DNA of 64,000 nucleotides from Paramecium sonneborni (taxonomy: Eukaryota; Ciliophora; Oligohymenophorea; Peniculida; Parameciidae), in contig CAJJDN010000023.1 of assembly GCA_905182985.1 (NCBI GenBank), positions 252,598-316,597 of the forward strand. The letters run 5' to 3'. Shown here in pieces: positions 11,738 to 24,401 of this stretch (position 1 is its first letter; each line of letters begins with the position of its first letter). The position numbers and the translations under genes were made by a program. The notes beneath the pieces are model-generated. The model was given only the letters and a program-made list of their open reading frames with translations, did no database searches and had not been told where the DNA came from.

Positions 11738-13439
11738 ATGGATAAAAATGCTGATTCTTAATTCACTTCAACTTTTTGGCGATAGATTCATGAAGAATAT
11801 TTTATGATAGATACACCTGTGTCATTGAATAAGATGATAAAATAATGTAAAAAAAGTAATAGTTAATAACTAATTTTAGTTTCGAATAATGTCAACTAAT
11901 AAGCAAATGATTTAATCTATAAAGTCTTAAAATCTTAGAAAAAGAGCAAAAGTAATATAGAAAAATAAAATGATTCTAATCTAATCCATCGTTTACAATT
12001 AATTTTGATGTAAAGAGATAAATCATCCGAGCCAATCTAATAATTGATTGATGAAATGACTGATAGAATTTGTGAATCTAAACTTGTTACAGAACTAGAT
12101 AATTGTAATAAATTATTAAGATAAATTCATTCACTGCCAGAAGAAAAATAAATTGATATTTATTATTAAGAAGAATAATAATTAAAAAGTTTGCATTCTT
12201 AAATAGATTGGCCAGATTAAATAAGTTAGGTAATTATGGAACTTGAAAATGATTTAATTTCGGTGCAATAAAAAAACATTTAGAAAATCCAAAGGTATAT
12301 TTATATTTATAGAATTAAGTTTGTAAACACATATTGAGGAAATTAATAAATCATTAAGATATCAATATAGTATTTAGAAAATAGGTGAGTTTGCCTTAAA
12401 AATTTATAGAAATTAGATTCAACATCATCAAGAGGAATTAGACAATCTTTATAAGTTAATCATATTATATGAAGACTATTAAGTTGCTGAAAGTATTGGA
12501 AAAGTAAATGTTAATTAAGAAGGTATAAAATTATCACATAATGTTTAGATTAGTCAGTTACTGTTATTTTGGATAAGTATTTAAGTGAAAATCCTTTAGT
12601 TATAAGTTTATCATAATTTGAATCTCTTGATAGATTAAGAGAAACAAGTATCAAAAAATCAGATTTGGATTAAATACATAATTAATACTTATTTAATTAA
12701 GATTTATAGATGTGTCACTATTGTAGAAATCTTATAGATAAAAGTAAATAAAAATAATGTACATATAATCATATCTATATGAATTTACATTAATATAATG
12801 ATGATTTACTGAACTAACAAAGATATTGCATATCATAAAAGAATATGTAAAAATTTTATCAAGATTTATATTCTGCAAATTACATTATTGAAAGTAAATA
12901 AATTTAATGAATGGTAGATGAATAAATTGAATGCTAAAAATATTTTTGTTATAATTGCTTAAAATATGAATTTGACGAATATGAAATTTCAGAGAAAGAT
13001 TGGATTTGCCCATTATGCAAAGTATTACTATATCTTAAATTAGGGTTTATGTCTATGTATTCGATGTTAACGCAATGATGTAATATATAAATTGAAAAGA
13101 AATTTATTAGAAATTAATGGGAATTTAGATTTCCTTTATGATTCTTCTCTTTTTGAAAGATTAGTTAGTAATAAGAGAAGGTTGATTCAAAATATCTCTT
13201 TAGACTTTATTAATAATTTTAAAATAAATTCAGAGACTGAAGAAATATTTTCATCAAAAATTTGTAAAAAGAAAAAAATTAATATCACTAAATAAATTAA
13301 AAAGAAAAAGAACTTTGATACTATTTTAGTTTTGCCAAAATATATTAATCATGCTGATAGTTCATCATAATAAACAAAGATTAAAATAAAGAATAAATTC
13401 AAGAGACTAATTCCTAATGATAGTACTTTATTTTTATGA
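11738..13439 (+). CDS. zf-4CXXC_R1 (CDCA7/R1-type) zinc-finger protein
   Basis: A 534-residue protein with four introns: 12295-12319 (ends AAG), 12523-12548, 12894-12917 (24 nt containing an in-frame TGA) and 13021-13042. The zinc finger (about residues 308-412) shows MCHYC, a lone Cys/His group, CYNCL, then W-x-CPLCKGLCLCIRC, which is the defining W.CP.CRG.CNCS.C signature of the zf-4CXXC_R1 family (CDCA7, R1). The last intron splits this signature, and its removal restores it. The N-terminal 300 residues are helical and Gln-rich; the tail is very basic. In other eukaryotes this family works with the HELLS/DDM1 remodeller in chromatin; nuclear action here is inferred. Confidence 0.88.
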
Positions 13440-13504
13440 TGATTATACTTCATTTAATATTTTAGTAAACAAATATTTCAAAATATTGTGGAATTATGAT
13501 CAAA

Positions 13505-14110
13505 TCAATTCAATGAGTTATAGCCAGCTTATGTAAAACTTGTTCTATATGATTGAGAATTGCTCAAATTACCATCTTGAAATAAATTATTAGGATTAGT
13601 ATATTATAAATAAAGTGGAACTTGGCTTTGAGTCTAAAGATTTTGGGTAGTTTATTAATATTGCTATTATGGAACATAATTTTGATAGCTTCTATAATTA
13701 CCATATATATAAGGATCTATATAATCTAATATGTCTTTCTTTAAATTTGCCATCAATAATTCTTATTTTTAAGCCAATTTTTCTTCGACTTTCTAAAGTT
13801 CATATTTTCTTTCTAGCTCTTTTACTCTTTTTTTTTCTTCTTTTTCCTTTTTTAAGGATTTATTATCAATTTAATATTAAAAGTAAGGTATATAAGCATT
13901 TGATTTTTTTGAAAATTCATACAAAAGTTAAGGAGAGTAATATATTGGTTTTGGGTAATATTGATTGTTTAAATATTAAGGTTCGTTTACTGGTACCATC
14001 TGAGGTACTTATTCTTAAGGAGCCCTATAATTTAAACTCAAAATTTTATCTTATAAGTCTTTTAATCGACGATCAAATTAATATCGCTCGAAATCAATTC
14101 CTAAAGACAT
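13505..14110 (-). CDS. Uncharacterised 201-residue protein with Pro/Tyr/Gln-rich ends
   Basis: Intronless, ATG 14110 to TGA 13505-13507; an in-frame TGA lies just upstream, so the start is firm. Residues 1-70 include YYPKPIYYSPQLLYEF, residues 75-115 form a charged coiled coil (EKEEKKRVKELERKYE), and the tail is Gln/Tyr/Asn-rich. Gln is encoded mostly by TAA/TAG as expected. The plus strand here carries a long frame lacking all three standard stops, but that is the antisense shadow. Function unknown. Confidence 0.75.
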
Positions 14111-15076
14111 TAAATAAAAATTTTTTATTAATAGAAATTGAATTACTTCAGTTCATTGAATTTAAGGACCTTTTCCAAATTAAATAACTCAATAAATAAA
14201 AAATTATATGAATTTTATCTGCATTAAATTAATTTTGAATGTGTCAAGACATAAAAGATGGATAAAAATTTTATAAACTTTTTTGTTTTTTAGATTCATT
14301 TTTGTCTTATTCAAGAAGAATTTTCTTTATTAATCAATTTACTATATAATCATCTTGATAAATTTCATAATTATGCAATAATATACCACTAGGGATAATT
14401 TTAAAATATTTTTATATTTAAAAAAAATTAAAGTTTATATTAACCAGAATTTTTAAAGAAATCTAGAATATATGTTACCTTTTAAATCGTAAAATAATGT
14501 AAAATTTATCTTCAAGTATTTTTGTTCTAATTCCTATTTATTATTAAATATAATAACTTGCTTTTTAAATATTATTTTATATAAAAATAGTAAATTTTCA
14601 CATTTTTAAAGGTAAAAGAATTCAGTATATTCTAAATTTCTTACTCTAAAATACATAAATTGATTTCCATATTAAAAATAAGGAATTGTGAAAATTTTTA
14701 ATGTTTTATTATATAATTTATAAACATGTTAATTTTAATTAAATATGCGGTTAAGCATTTTCAATACATAATTTCTTAACATATTTATTTTTGACTATTA
14801 AAATATAATATAAGATTTATATATATTTAATCCTAAATTATATAATATAAACAGTAAAAAATTCATTTAATAAAAAATAAATAATGGTATAAAAATATAT
14901 TATATATCAAACTGATAATTATAATATGAGAAGATCTTACAAGTTATTTATTTAGCAATTCAATTCTTTAAATAGAATTTTCATTATTGTTTTAATAAAA
15001 TGAGTTTTAAAATATTCAATACTAAAATTTATTAATAAAAAATTAATACTAAATAAATAAAGGTATTAGTAATTAA
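14111..15076. other. Long AT-rich intergenic stretch
   Basis: Nearly 1 kb between two minus-strand genes. One minus frame (about 14200-14959) has no TGA, but it encodes mainly Phe, Ile, Leu, Lys, Asn, Gln and Tyr, has almost no Ala, Gly, Pro or Asp, and lacks a clear start, so it is probably chance or a decayed gene. No RNA gene or repeat was seen. Confidence 0.5.
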
Positions 15077-18063
15077 TCAAGCTCTTCTATAAGGTTTTTT
15101 TTAACTCTCAGTAAATTATAATTTCATTTTATTTAATTTATCTTTTTGCTATTAAATTTCTAATCTTAAATCCTCGATTGTTTTATCTGTATTATCTATT
15201 TATGAGATTCGCTTATTTGGAGTATGGATTCCAGTGCTTATAATAGGTTAACTATAATTTAATTGTTTATTAGCTAAATGATATCTATATAATACTTGTT
15301 AAAGTTGATTATTTTTGAAATGGAGATTTGTGAGTTACTTTTAATGGAGATTTTTATGGCTATGGTAATTAAACAATGTTCTCTAATTGATTAATTTAAA
15401 ATTGATAATCTTATTAAATTTATTCCATTTTCTTATCTTGTCTCTATTTAAGATCCTGATATCTTTATTCAAAATATTACCTTTCTCTATTCATAGTGTA
15501 TTCTGAAAACTATTATTATGATACTCTAAATTAATTATAAATTTGTACAATTCCTCTTATTATTCTTTAATTAATTTATTGAGATTAAATAACTCTAATT
15601 CATAATTTTATTTTTGTTCCATCAATAATTATTCTTATCTTATCAATTGTCTCTATAATTCTTCATTTTCTTAATTCAACAATTAAATTTAGTTTTGTAA
15701 TTCTACATCATTAGTTTTTGACATAACAAGTTACTCAAATTATTATTATTTCTATTTTAACCTTAATTGACATTCCTCTTAAATTAAAAATTCAGATTAT
15801 TTAAATTGATTTTTCATATTTTCTATTTTTTATTAGACTTCGTAATTCATTTATTCTATTTCATACTATTTCTCTGCTTCAATCATTTCAATCTTATTCT
15901 CTGTCATAATCAATTGCTCTTTATATAAACTTTGTAATATTATTTTACATTCACTTTCGAGTTATTTTAATTTTTTTAAAAGCATATTTTTTATTTCAAA
16001 ATTTTGTATATTCATTAATTCTCTTTATCTATTTAAAACACGATAAATTCTTTATTTGCATGTTTTTTATTTAAAAAGTGCCTCTTCTAATTATAATTAC
16101 AATTGACTTTTTTCATTTATGATTTAATTTATTAATTATTGTTAATCTTCAGAATTATTTTTTTCTTGATTTAATAATTCATTGTACTCTTGTTTTGCTG
16201 TAATAAATTGATCATTAATTTTCTCTAAATCTTGAGCTAATTATTAATTTTAAATTTATAAAAACTCTAATTAATTGTTACATTCAATTTAATCTTTTTA
16301 CAATTCAATTATAATTCTATTTTACTCATCCAGCTTTTATTTAAATTCATTTTTCTATTTTCTGTTTTCTAATTATTATTCTTAAAGTATTTTCTAAATT
16401 TTGTTATTTTCCTAATTGAAATTATCTTATTATAATAGCAATTTTTCTTATTTTTCCTAAACTTCTAAGTTATATTACTAATTAATTTTTATTAATTCTT
16501 CTTAGGTTTTATTTAAATCATCTTTTAATTATTTCAATTTTATATCAAGTTTCTAGCCTAATTTTTAATATGAAAAACTTCCTTAAGTTTCTATTTCTAA
16601 TGCCTCAGAAATTTATTAAATTAATTTTTAATATTATTATTTTTCCTTTTCGATTTCATTTAATAAGTTTTAATTAAGTTTTAGAGTATTTATAGTTTAT
16701 TCAGAAAAATTCTTAATATCATCAATTTCTAATATTAAATTTTTTAATTTTGAATCTTTTTTAGATAACTCTAGGTCTAATTCTCTATTACATTTTTCAA
16801 GTTCTTCAGAATGTAAATTTAATTATTAAATCTCTTCAGACTATTATTAAACTTATTACTAAAAGTATTGACATTATCTTTACAAACTATCAAATTCTAA
16901 ACTATATTAATAGAGCTTATCTTTAAATTATTTTAGTTCTTTATTCAAATCTTATATGATTTTCTCTTTATTTAAAAGTTTAAATTCAAATTGAGTTTAT
17001 AGATTTTCTTCTATGTTTTACTTTTCTTTCATAAATTATATATCCATTTCTTAAAATTATGTTTTATATTATTATTCTAACTATTTGATTGATTATTTAT
17101 GATTTAATTATAATTAATTTAATTAATTTTCTGATTCCTTCATTAATTCTTAAAATTCTTCCAATTATTATTATTAATATAGTTGTATATTTTTAGCTTA
17201 ATTTAATTTATTTTTTAAATCATTAATTTTATTATTGCTCTTTTCTTTTAATTGATCTAATAGCTCCTTTGATTTTTATTAATCTTGCAATTTTTTACAC
17301 TTAAGTCTTTCATTATCATTTTTTAGCATTTCTAGTTCTTTATCTAATTCAACATTTACATCAATTTATTATGAGGATTTTTTTTTCAATTCTGAAAGTT
17401 CTTTAAGAATTTTTTCGAAATCTATTTTAAAATCTCTATTTTATCTATCTAATTATTGATTTAATAAATTTAAGGATTCATTTTTCTATCTTTATTCATT
17501 TAAATCTGAACATAAGGTTTTATTTCTTTGATCACTATGTTAAAAATTTTCTTTAATTCTGATGTTTTCATTTTGTAAAAATAATTCTTTATTTTACATG
17601 TCTTTAATTTATTTATTGAGTTTTTCAATTTATGATTGATATTTCTAATATAATTGTTTAAAAAGAATACTTAAAATTATGATTCTTAAACTTCAAGTAA
17701 ATCTTGAAGATTCTGAATTTCTCTAATTTATTATAATTAAAATTCTCTTTGTTTAGAATCAAAATCTTGTAAAATTCTTTATTCTCTTTCTTAAAATTCT
17801 CTTCTAATTTAATCATTTAATGCTTATTCGTTTCTTAATTCTGCTTATAAATGATGAATCTCATCAGTAAATTATTTAGAAAATGCTTCAAGAGTGATTT
17901 CTTTTATTCTGCTAAAGATGATATTTTTTGAATCTCTATTTGATTCAATAGTAGAGTCATGTAAAATTTTGGTAGAAATATTCATTAAACATTCTAAATT
18001 AAATCTAAATTTGATACATTCTAATTATGATTGACTACTAAATAACTTGGATGATGTTAGCAT
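15077..18063 (-). CDS. Giant coiled-coil protein, 963 residues
   Basis: ATG 18063 to TGA 15077-15079, with four introns: 17645-17670 (26 nt), 15503-15524 (22 nt, CAG), 15456-15480 (25 nt, CAG) and 15274-15295 (22 nt). After a 60-residue head, essentially everything to residue 870 is heptad-repeat coiled coil rich in Glu, Lys, Leu and Gln. The tail has SPLKVTHKSPF and ISTGIHTPNKR, possible phosphorylation sites, then a last short coiled coil. It resembles centrosomal, basal-body or cortical filament proteins by architecture only. It diverges from the gene at 18136 with 72 bp between, including a TA-dinucleotide run. Confidence 0.85.
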
Positions 18064-18135
18064 CTTTAACGTATACAAAAAATATATATATATATATAAA
18101 TCTGTTATAATGAATATCTATATAAAAATAAGATT

Positions 18136-19101
18136 ATGAAATCTCCTACTTATATATTAAAGAATGCTTATTAAGAGCATTTAGTTGAATAATAATATAT
18201 AAAACATGTTTCGAAGATATAAAATATTACAGCAAAGAATGTTGAGGTGAGTTAAAGTGAATAAGAGTAAATGAACAAAGTATGAGTATTTTATTAAAAT
18301 ATAACTTTTTAGATAAAATATTATAGATAATAAAAGGAGAGGACTCGTAAATTTATGGAACAGCAAACATAAATAGTTAGAAAGTAATCAGACAATGTAT
18401 TAGCAAAAAAAATGATTTCAGCAGATAGTAAAACAATAAAAGTTTAAGAAGCAAAGAGTGTAAAATCATTAATTGCAACAGCTTAAAAATAATAATCATA
18501 TGAAATAGGTTTAGAAAATATAAGATTGGGTAAAAGAATATTACATTTACCATCTGTAATAAAGAAAAAGGAATTTGATAAATCTTATGCAAAACATGAA
18601 TAAAATATGATGTATGCTAGTAGAATGAGAAATTAAAATAAATCAAAGACTTCATCAAATAAATTAATAAAAGATTGTGGTCCAGTATTTACAGAAATAC
18701 CAATAACGTTCAAATTAGTCGTATTTAATAAAGAAGTAAATAAATAATAGAGATTAATGAATAGTTATAAAATAAGGATTAAAAAACAGAATGTTTATAT
18801 TGTGTTGAGGTTTATTTGAAAGAATAATTATTGCAAAGAACAGGTAAAAGGAAATAAGAATAATTTAGATTCTGTGGCATTTGAGTAATTTTAACAATTA
18901 AGTTTCAGAGTGCCAATGAATGAATAATAATATGAAGGATATTAGAATGATCCTTTAATTTTAAAGATTTGGAAGATAAAGAATAATAGTGAATTATATA
19001 TGGGATAAATATTCGTAGGATTTAATGATTAATTGAGTGAGAAAGACTTGATGAAGAGAGTAAATGATAGAGAAATTTGGAATGGTTTTATTTAATTATG
19101 A
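18136..19101 (+). CDS. Protein with CFAP97-like motif and C-terminal C2-like domain
   Basis: 292 residues, three introns: 18280-18312 (33 nt, removes an in-frame TGA), 18736-18764 (29 nt) and 18844-18868 (25 nt), all GTA...TAG. Residues about 110-150 contain ENIRLGKRILHLPSVIKKKE, followed by YAKH, which resembles the short CFAP97/KIAA1430 motif of ciliary proteins. Residues about 170-290 read as beta strands with ITFKLVVFNKE, LYCVEVYLKEQLL and PLILKIWKI, like a C2 domain. Both assignments are by pattern and uncertain. It sits 48 bp upstream of CBP80 on the same strand. Confidence 0.7.
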
Positions 19102-19149
19102 AATTTATGAAGAATTTGATTTTTAATTAAATATTAATTTATATATAAA

Positions 19150-21353
19150 ATGCTTCAAATATAGCACTAAATACCACCAGAAATAAATAGAATAAGATAA
19201 TTGGTAATAAGATAAAATAAATATTAGATATGTAGAGCAGGTGATGATGGAGCAGATACATTTAAGAAGGATTTATAAAAAATAGTAGATGTTTTAGGGG
19301 AATATTATTAATAAAATAAATAGGAAGTCAAAGATGCAATGATATAATCATTTATTTAATGTGCAAAATTGTTACCACTTAAATCTGGGATATATGCTAC
19401 CATACTTGCACTTTTATCTACTAAATAAGTAATTATCAATGAAGTCAATATTTTAATTAGACTACGTAATCCTTGACTGACTCAATAATAATAGGTTTGC
19501 TTGAACATCTTCCTTAAATAGCCTAAGAAGAAACACCTATATTAGGATAAACTATTCTTAAGTTTCTCAGTGAATTAATGAATGTTGGTTTAATTAGTAC
19601 TGTGAGTTTTGTAGAATGTTTATATGATTTAGAAGGAGGTGCTGAAAATGAATAATCGCCATTCTATCTATAAATATTATTAACTACACTTCCTCATGCT
19701 ATGATTAAAGCTATGGAAAAAAATTAAATTGAATTTAAAAATATTATTTAGAATGTTGAAGTTTTAATGACTAAAAGAAAAACTGAAGATAGATTATATC
19801 ATCTTTGGTAATCTATTAGAAACTTCTTAAATAATTAAGAAAAGGATGCTCATACATAAATATTTTAATAATTTTTAAAATCTTCATATCCAAGACCATA
19901 TCTATTATTTCCAGATGAAATGACATAGGTCAGATAATAAAGAAAAGGTTTTAAGATTCCTATTGTTAAAAGAACATAAATTTGGAGACCATAATAAATA
20001 TTAGTTTTGAATGATGAATTAAGATCTCAAAATAATAATAAAACTGATGTTTAAATTGAAATTACTAGATAATGGATCTATGAAACAATCGAATTATTTA
20101 AGACTAATAGATAATAAATCATATTTCAATTTTAATTGTACTAAAATTGCATCAAAATGTCTCCTTCTCAAGAGTATTTTATATTATTATAAATAGAGCC
20201 TAATTTAAATAAACATTAATATTTACTCTATTAAATATGGCCATTGAAGTTATACCAAGAAAAGATTAATTATCCTCTGCTTTTTATAGCGGACTTCTTA
20301 CTCATTTAAGTTAAAGAAATTCAGACAATATAAAAGAATGGAATGAAACTATTGAATAATTTGTTGATTAAATACCATAGAATAATATCTTGATTGTTGA
20401 ATAATTAAGTGATTGCTTATCACATTATTTCTGTAATTCAAATTTTAAATTAAATTGGGATAAATATTTTGGAAAATTTAATTCAGATGAAACAGATAGT
20501 TTTAATAATTATCTAGTCATTATGATCTTTAGAAAACTATTCTTATTAGTCAACATTGAAAAAATTACAGATTTAGTTCCCAAAAATATTATTGATTGGT
20601 ATAATTCATTATAGGATATTACTAAACCTTTGGATTTTGAATAGAATAATTTAGCAGAAAAGATTAATTCATATCTTTAATAAAAACTTAATGGAATGGA
20701 AATGTTAGAATAATTAAAATTATTTAATAATTCCACTCCAGAAATTATTATATAAACATTTTTAGAATGTTTATTATAAATTATTTCTAAATCCATTACT
20801 CATTTAAATGTTTTAAGTAAAAGATATCTATCCTTTCTTTTACAACCAAACATAGTAAAACCTGAAAAATTAGGAGAAATCATGTTAAATACAATATTTA
20901 GAATGTGGAATCATTCAATATTTCATTTGAAAGTTTATTTAAAAGAATTTTTGAATTTGGAAGTATTTAGTAATTTATAAATAATTAATTGGTTGGGGGA
21001 TATCATTAGATAAAAATCAGATGTATTTTTATATCAATATAAAGTCATTTAAAATTTATAATGTTTTAATAGCAATTAATGATGTGTTCAGAAAGTAGAT
21101 AAAGCTAGATTAAGTTCAGGATTGTACCTATGAGAATGTTAGAGATATAAATAACATATTGACTAAGATGATAGACTAAGAACAAGGTTAATATTTTATT
21201 ATAATATTTTTAGATATAATAATATAATCTAGTTTAGAGAATATATAATTATAAATATTAATTGCATTTAAGTCAACAAATGGAGCTTAATCAGAGAAAT
21301 TATTAAAAGAAATAAAATCAATTAATATTAAATAAATTATTATGTCCTTTTGA
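19150..21353 (+). CDS. Nuclear cap-binding protein subunit 1 (CBP80)
   Basis: 708 residues (human protein about 790). An N-terminal MIF4G-type region (DDGADTFKKDL, LLPLKSGIYATILALL) matches the first CBP80 repeat, where ARLLPEKLTIYTTLVGLL occurs in human. The second and third repeats are visible as LSDCLSHYFCNSNFKLNW, matching the INWFSHHLSNFQFRW region. Introns: 19429-19460 (32 nt), 20174-20196 (23 nt) and 21023-21044 (22 nt, ends AAG). A further 27-nt intron near 21187 is possible but not forced. With CBP20 it binds the m7G cap in the nucleus and links to splicing and export. Confidence 0.93.
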
Positions 21354-21401
21354 GTTTATAATACATTTCATAATAGATAATATATATATATAAAATTTAT
21401 A

Positions 21402-24331
21402 ATGAAATAAATCATACTTGTATCTTTGTGTGTTATTACAGCATTATGTAACTTAAGGTTTAAGGATAAAGAACAATTAGAGAGACATCATTCTCATATT
21501 TAAGATGTTGATGAATTTTTGACTATTCATGTGATTCCTCACTCTCATGATGATGTTGGATGGTTGAAAACAGTTGAATAATATTTTTATGGATTAAGAA
21601 ATGATTATCAATGGGCCAATGTAGAATACGTGATAGATTCATATATCGAAGAATTACAAAAAGATTAAGATAGAAAGTTCATTCAAGTGGAAACTAAGTT
21701 TTTCAAAATGTAATTTTATATTCATAATAATTATAAGGTGGTGGGATCAATAAAATGAAACCATTAGAGATATAACCAAATCATTAGTTTCAAACAGATA
21801 ATTATAGTTTATTTCTGGAGGATGGTGTATGAATGATGAAGCTACTACATATTATGAAGATATTATTGATTAAATGACTTTGGGTCACAAATTCTTATTG
21901 GAAACATTTAATTATGTTCCAAGCATAGGATGGCAAATTGATCCATTTGGTCATTAGAATTCTTAAGCTGCATTATCTTATTAAATGGGATTTAATGCTT
22001 GGTTTTTTGCAAGAATTGATTTTGAAGATAAAGAAAATAGACTTGATAATAAAAACATGGAAATTATTATGTTGCCACCTGCTGAAGGTGTACAATATCC
22101 AATGTTTACTCATATTTAATACTATCATTATGAAGCACCTCCTTCATTCAATTTTGATATTCTCAGATCAACTGATGCTATTGTTGATAATTTTAGATCA
22201 CAAAGTTTTAATCTTAAAGATAAATCAGATCAACTTGTTTAATATTTTAAATCTTAGTCACTTCATTATAAAAGTGATCATTTAATTCATACTTTTGGTT
22301 CTGACTTCTAATGGTCTGATTCGAAAGTCTTTTATCATAATCTCGACAAATTAATTAGATTTATTAATAATAATCCTGAATATAAAATGAAACTATAATA
22401 TTCCACTCCAGAAGAATATATTGATGAAATTAACAAATAAAATATTACTTATGAAACAAAATAAGATGATTTCTTTCCTTATTCTGACTAACCGCATGCT
22501 TTTTGGACTGGATATTTTACAAGTAGAGTTGCTATTAAAGGTTATGTGAAACGATTAGGTAGATAAGCATAAATATATAAAAAATTCATCGCTTTACTTT
22601 TTTAATAAAAATTAATTTAAGATGATTATTAAAATATCTCTAATACTATTTATGAATTAGATAATGCATTAGCGATTTGTTAACACCATGATGCGGTAAC
22701 TGGAACAGAAAAACAACATGTTAATGATGATTATATCAATATATTATCAAATGGAGAATATCACATTACAAAATTGACAACCAAATATTTATCACAATTA
22801 CTCTATAATAGAACAAATGTAGAGTATGAACAATGTGAATATAATACAACTGCCTTATAATGTGGCAAAACATATAGTGCTTTAAAAGCAAATAAAACTG
22901 TTATTGTTACTATTATTGATGGGAAAGTAAAATAAGAAAACAATACTGATATCATCTGTATTAAAGTTCCAAACCTAAAATTATTAATTAAAGATTAAAA
23001 TAATTAAGTTTTATATGGAGATATTGATTGCACTAATGGATTTCAAGATTGCGATTTATATTTTAAATATTAAATTTATTAAAACAATGTAATTTAATAT
23101 TTTACCATATAACCAGTTTTGTATAATGAATCAGCATCAGAAATTTAATTAAATGTCAATCCATTTCCTTATAATGAGGATACTTTAATCACTCTTAATT
23201 CAACAAAATCATTTAAATTAAAATATGCTTATTATCAATCTTATCAATAAAAAGATTAAGCAGATGGTGCATATATTTTTAGACCTTTAAATAACACAAA
23301 GATTGTATATGGTAATATATCATATATAGCTATTGGATATGGGAGAATTATGTCTCTATTTAGAATAGTTAGAACTTATACTAAGACTGTTGTGAAATAA
23401 TTTTATGATTAAAAAGATACTTTTGATATTTAAACATTTATTGATTAAATTCCTATTAATGATTCGATAGGAAAAAATATTATTATGGTTATTGAGGTAC
23501 CTAACTTTAATTCAAATAAAACATTCTATACTGATAGTAATGGATTATAATTTTAAAAAAGAATTATAGATTATAGACCATAATATAACTATTCATTGCA
23601 TGAAAATGTATCAGGTAATTATTACCCAATTACAAGTGCTATTTATATATAAGATGGATAAGATTGTATTGGTCTATTAAATGATAGAGCATAAGGAGGG
23701 AGCAGTCTAGAAAATGGATAAATAGAGATTATGATATAAAGAAGATTATTATATGATGATAGTAGAGGAGTAGGAGAGGCTTTAAAAGAAACTGATAACA
23801 AAGGAAATGGTTTAGTTCAATAAATCTAACATAAACTTACCTTTTTTAACATTATAAATTAACCAAATTAAATTAGAAAATTATAATATTATTAAGATCT
23901 CTAACCTTTAGTATATTTTAATTTTGAATCATAATTACCACTTATTCCTTTTAATTTAAATTGGTTCTTACCATTCTAAGGGTTTAAAATTGAACCTTTA
24001 TTAATTTATGGAGAAAATTTATTAAAATTTAATTACATTTTATGGAAATAAGATGAACTTCTACTCAGAATTTAGAACTTGTAAGAGAAATTTTCAATGA
24101 AAATTGATAAAATTGAATTTTAAGGTTAGGCAATCAGAACTACTTTAACAGGCAATCAGATATGGAATAATTGGAAAATCAATTCATTAAGTAATATTAT
24201 TTTATTTTAAAGTAGAATGGAATTATCAAAGATAATCAAACTCATTTGATGAAGATTTAGATGATGTTCTATATCCTTTATAAATTTAAACTTATCTCAT
24301 AAGATAAAATGAAATATTTTAATAATAATGA
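21402..24331 (+). CDS. Lysosomal-type alpha-mannosidase, GH38
   Basis: 958 residues beginning with a signal peptide (MKQIILVSLCVITALC). GH38 landmarks: HVIPHSHDDVGW (zinc ligands, about residue 40), GGWCMNDEA, WQIDPFGH with the catalytic nucleophile Asp (about 170), DDFFPYSD, HAFWTGYFTSR and HHDAVTGTEKQHV (about 420). The beta-sandwich C-terminal part follows to the family's usual end (LYPLQIQTYL). Two introns: 21710-21737 (28 nt, ends AAG, restoring the conserved MWWDQQ motif) and 24191-24215. Many N-x-S/T sites fit a lysosomal or secreted glycoprotein that trims alpha-mannosides. Confidence 0.97.
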
Positions 24332-24401
24332 ACTAAGTTTATTAATTTTAATAATTCATAATTATTTTTCATAATTTCGCTTATTATAAAACATCAAATA
24401 T

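Noticed and set aside
13669..14187. A 172-codon plus-strand frame lacking all three standard stops, with hydrophobic stretches and CGA/CGT codons, at first looking like foreign or organellar DNA.
   Set aside because: The minus strand over 13505-14110 reads as a coherent ciliate-code protein with a firm start; the plus frame is its antisense shadow, which explains the absence of TAA/TAG.
18060..18135. TA-dinucleotide run as a telomere, origin or excised-element scar.
   Set aside because: It is short, lies between two divergent starts, and such runs are expected in DNA this AT-rich.
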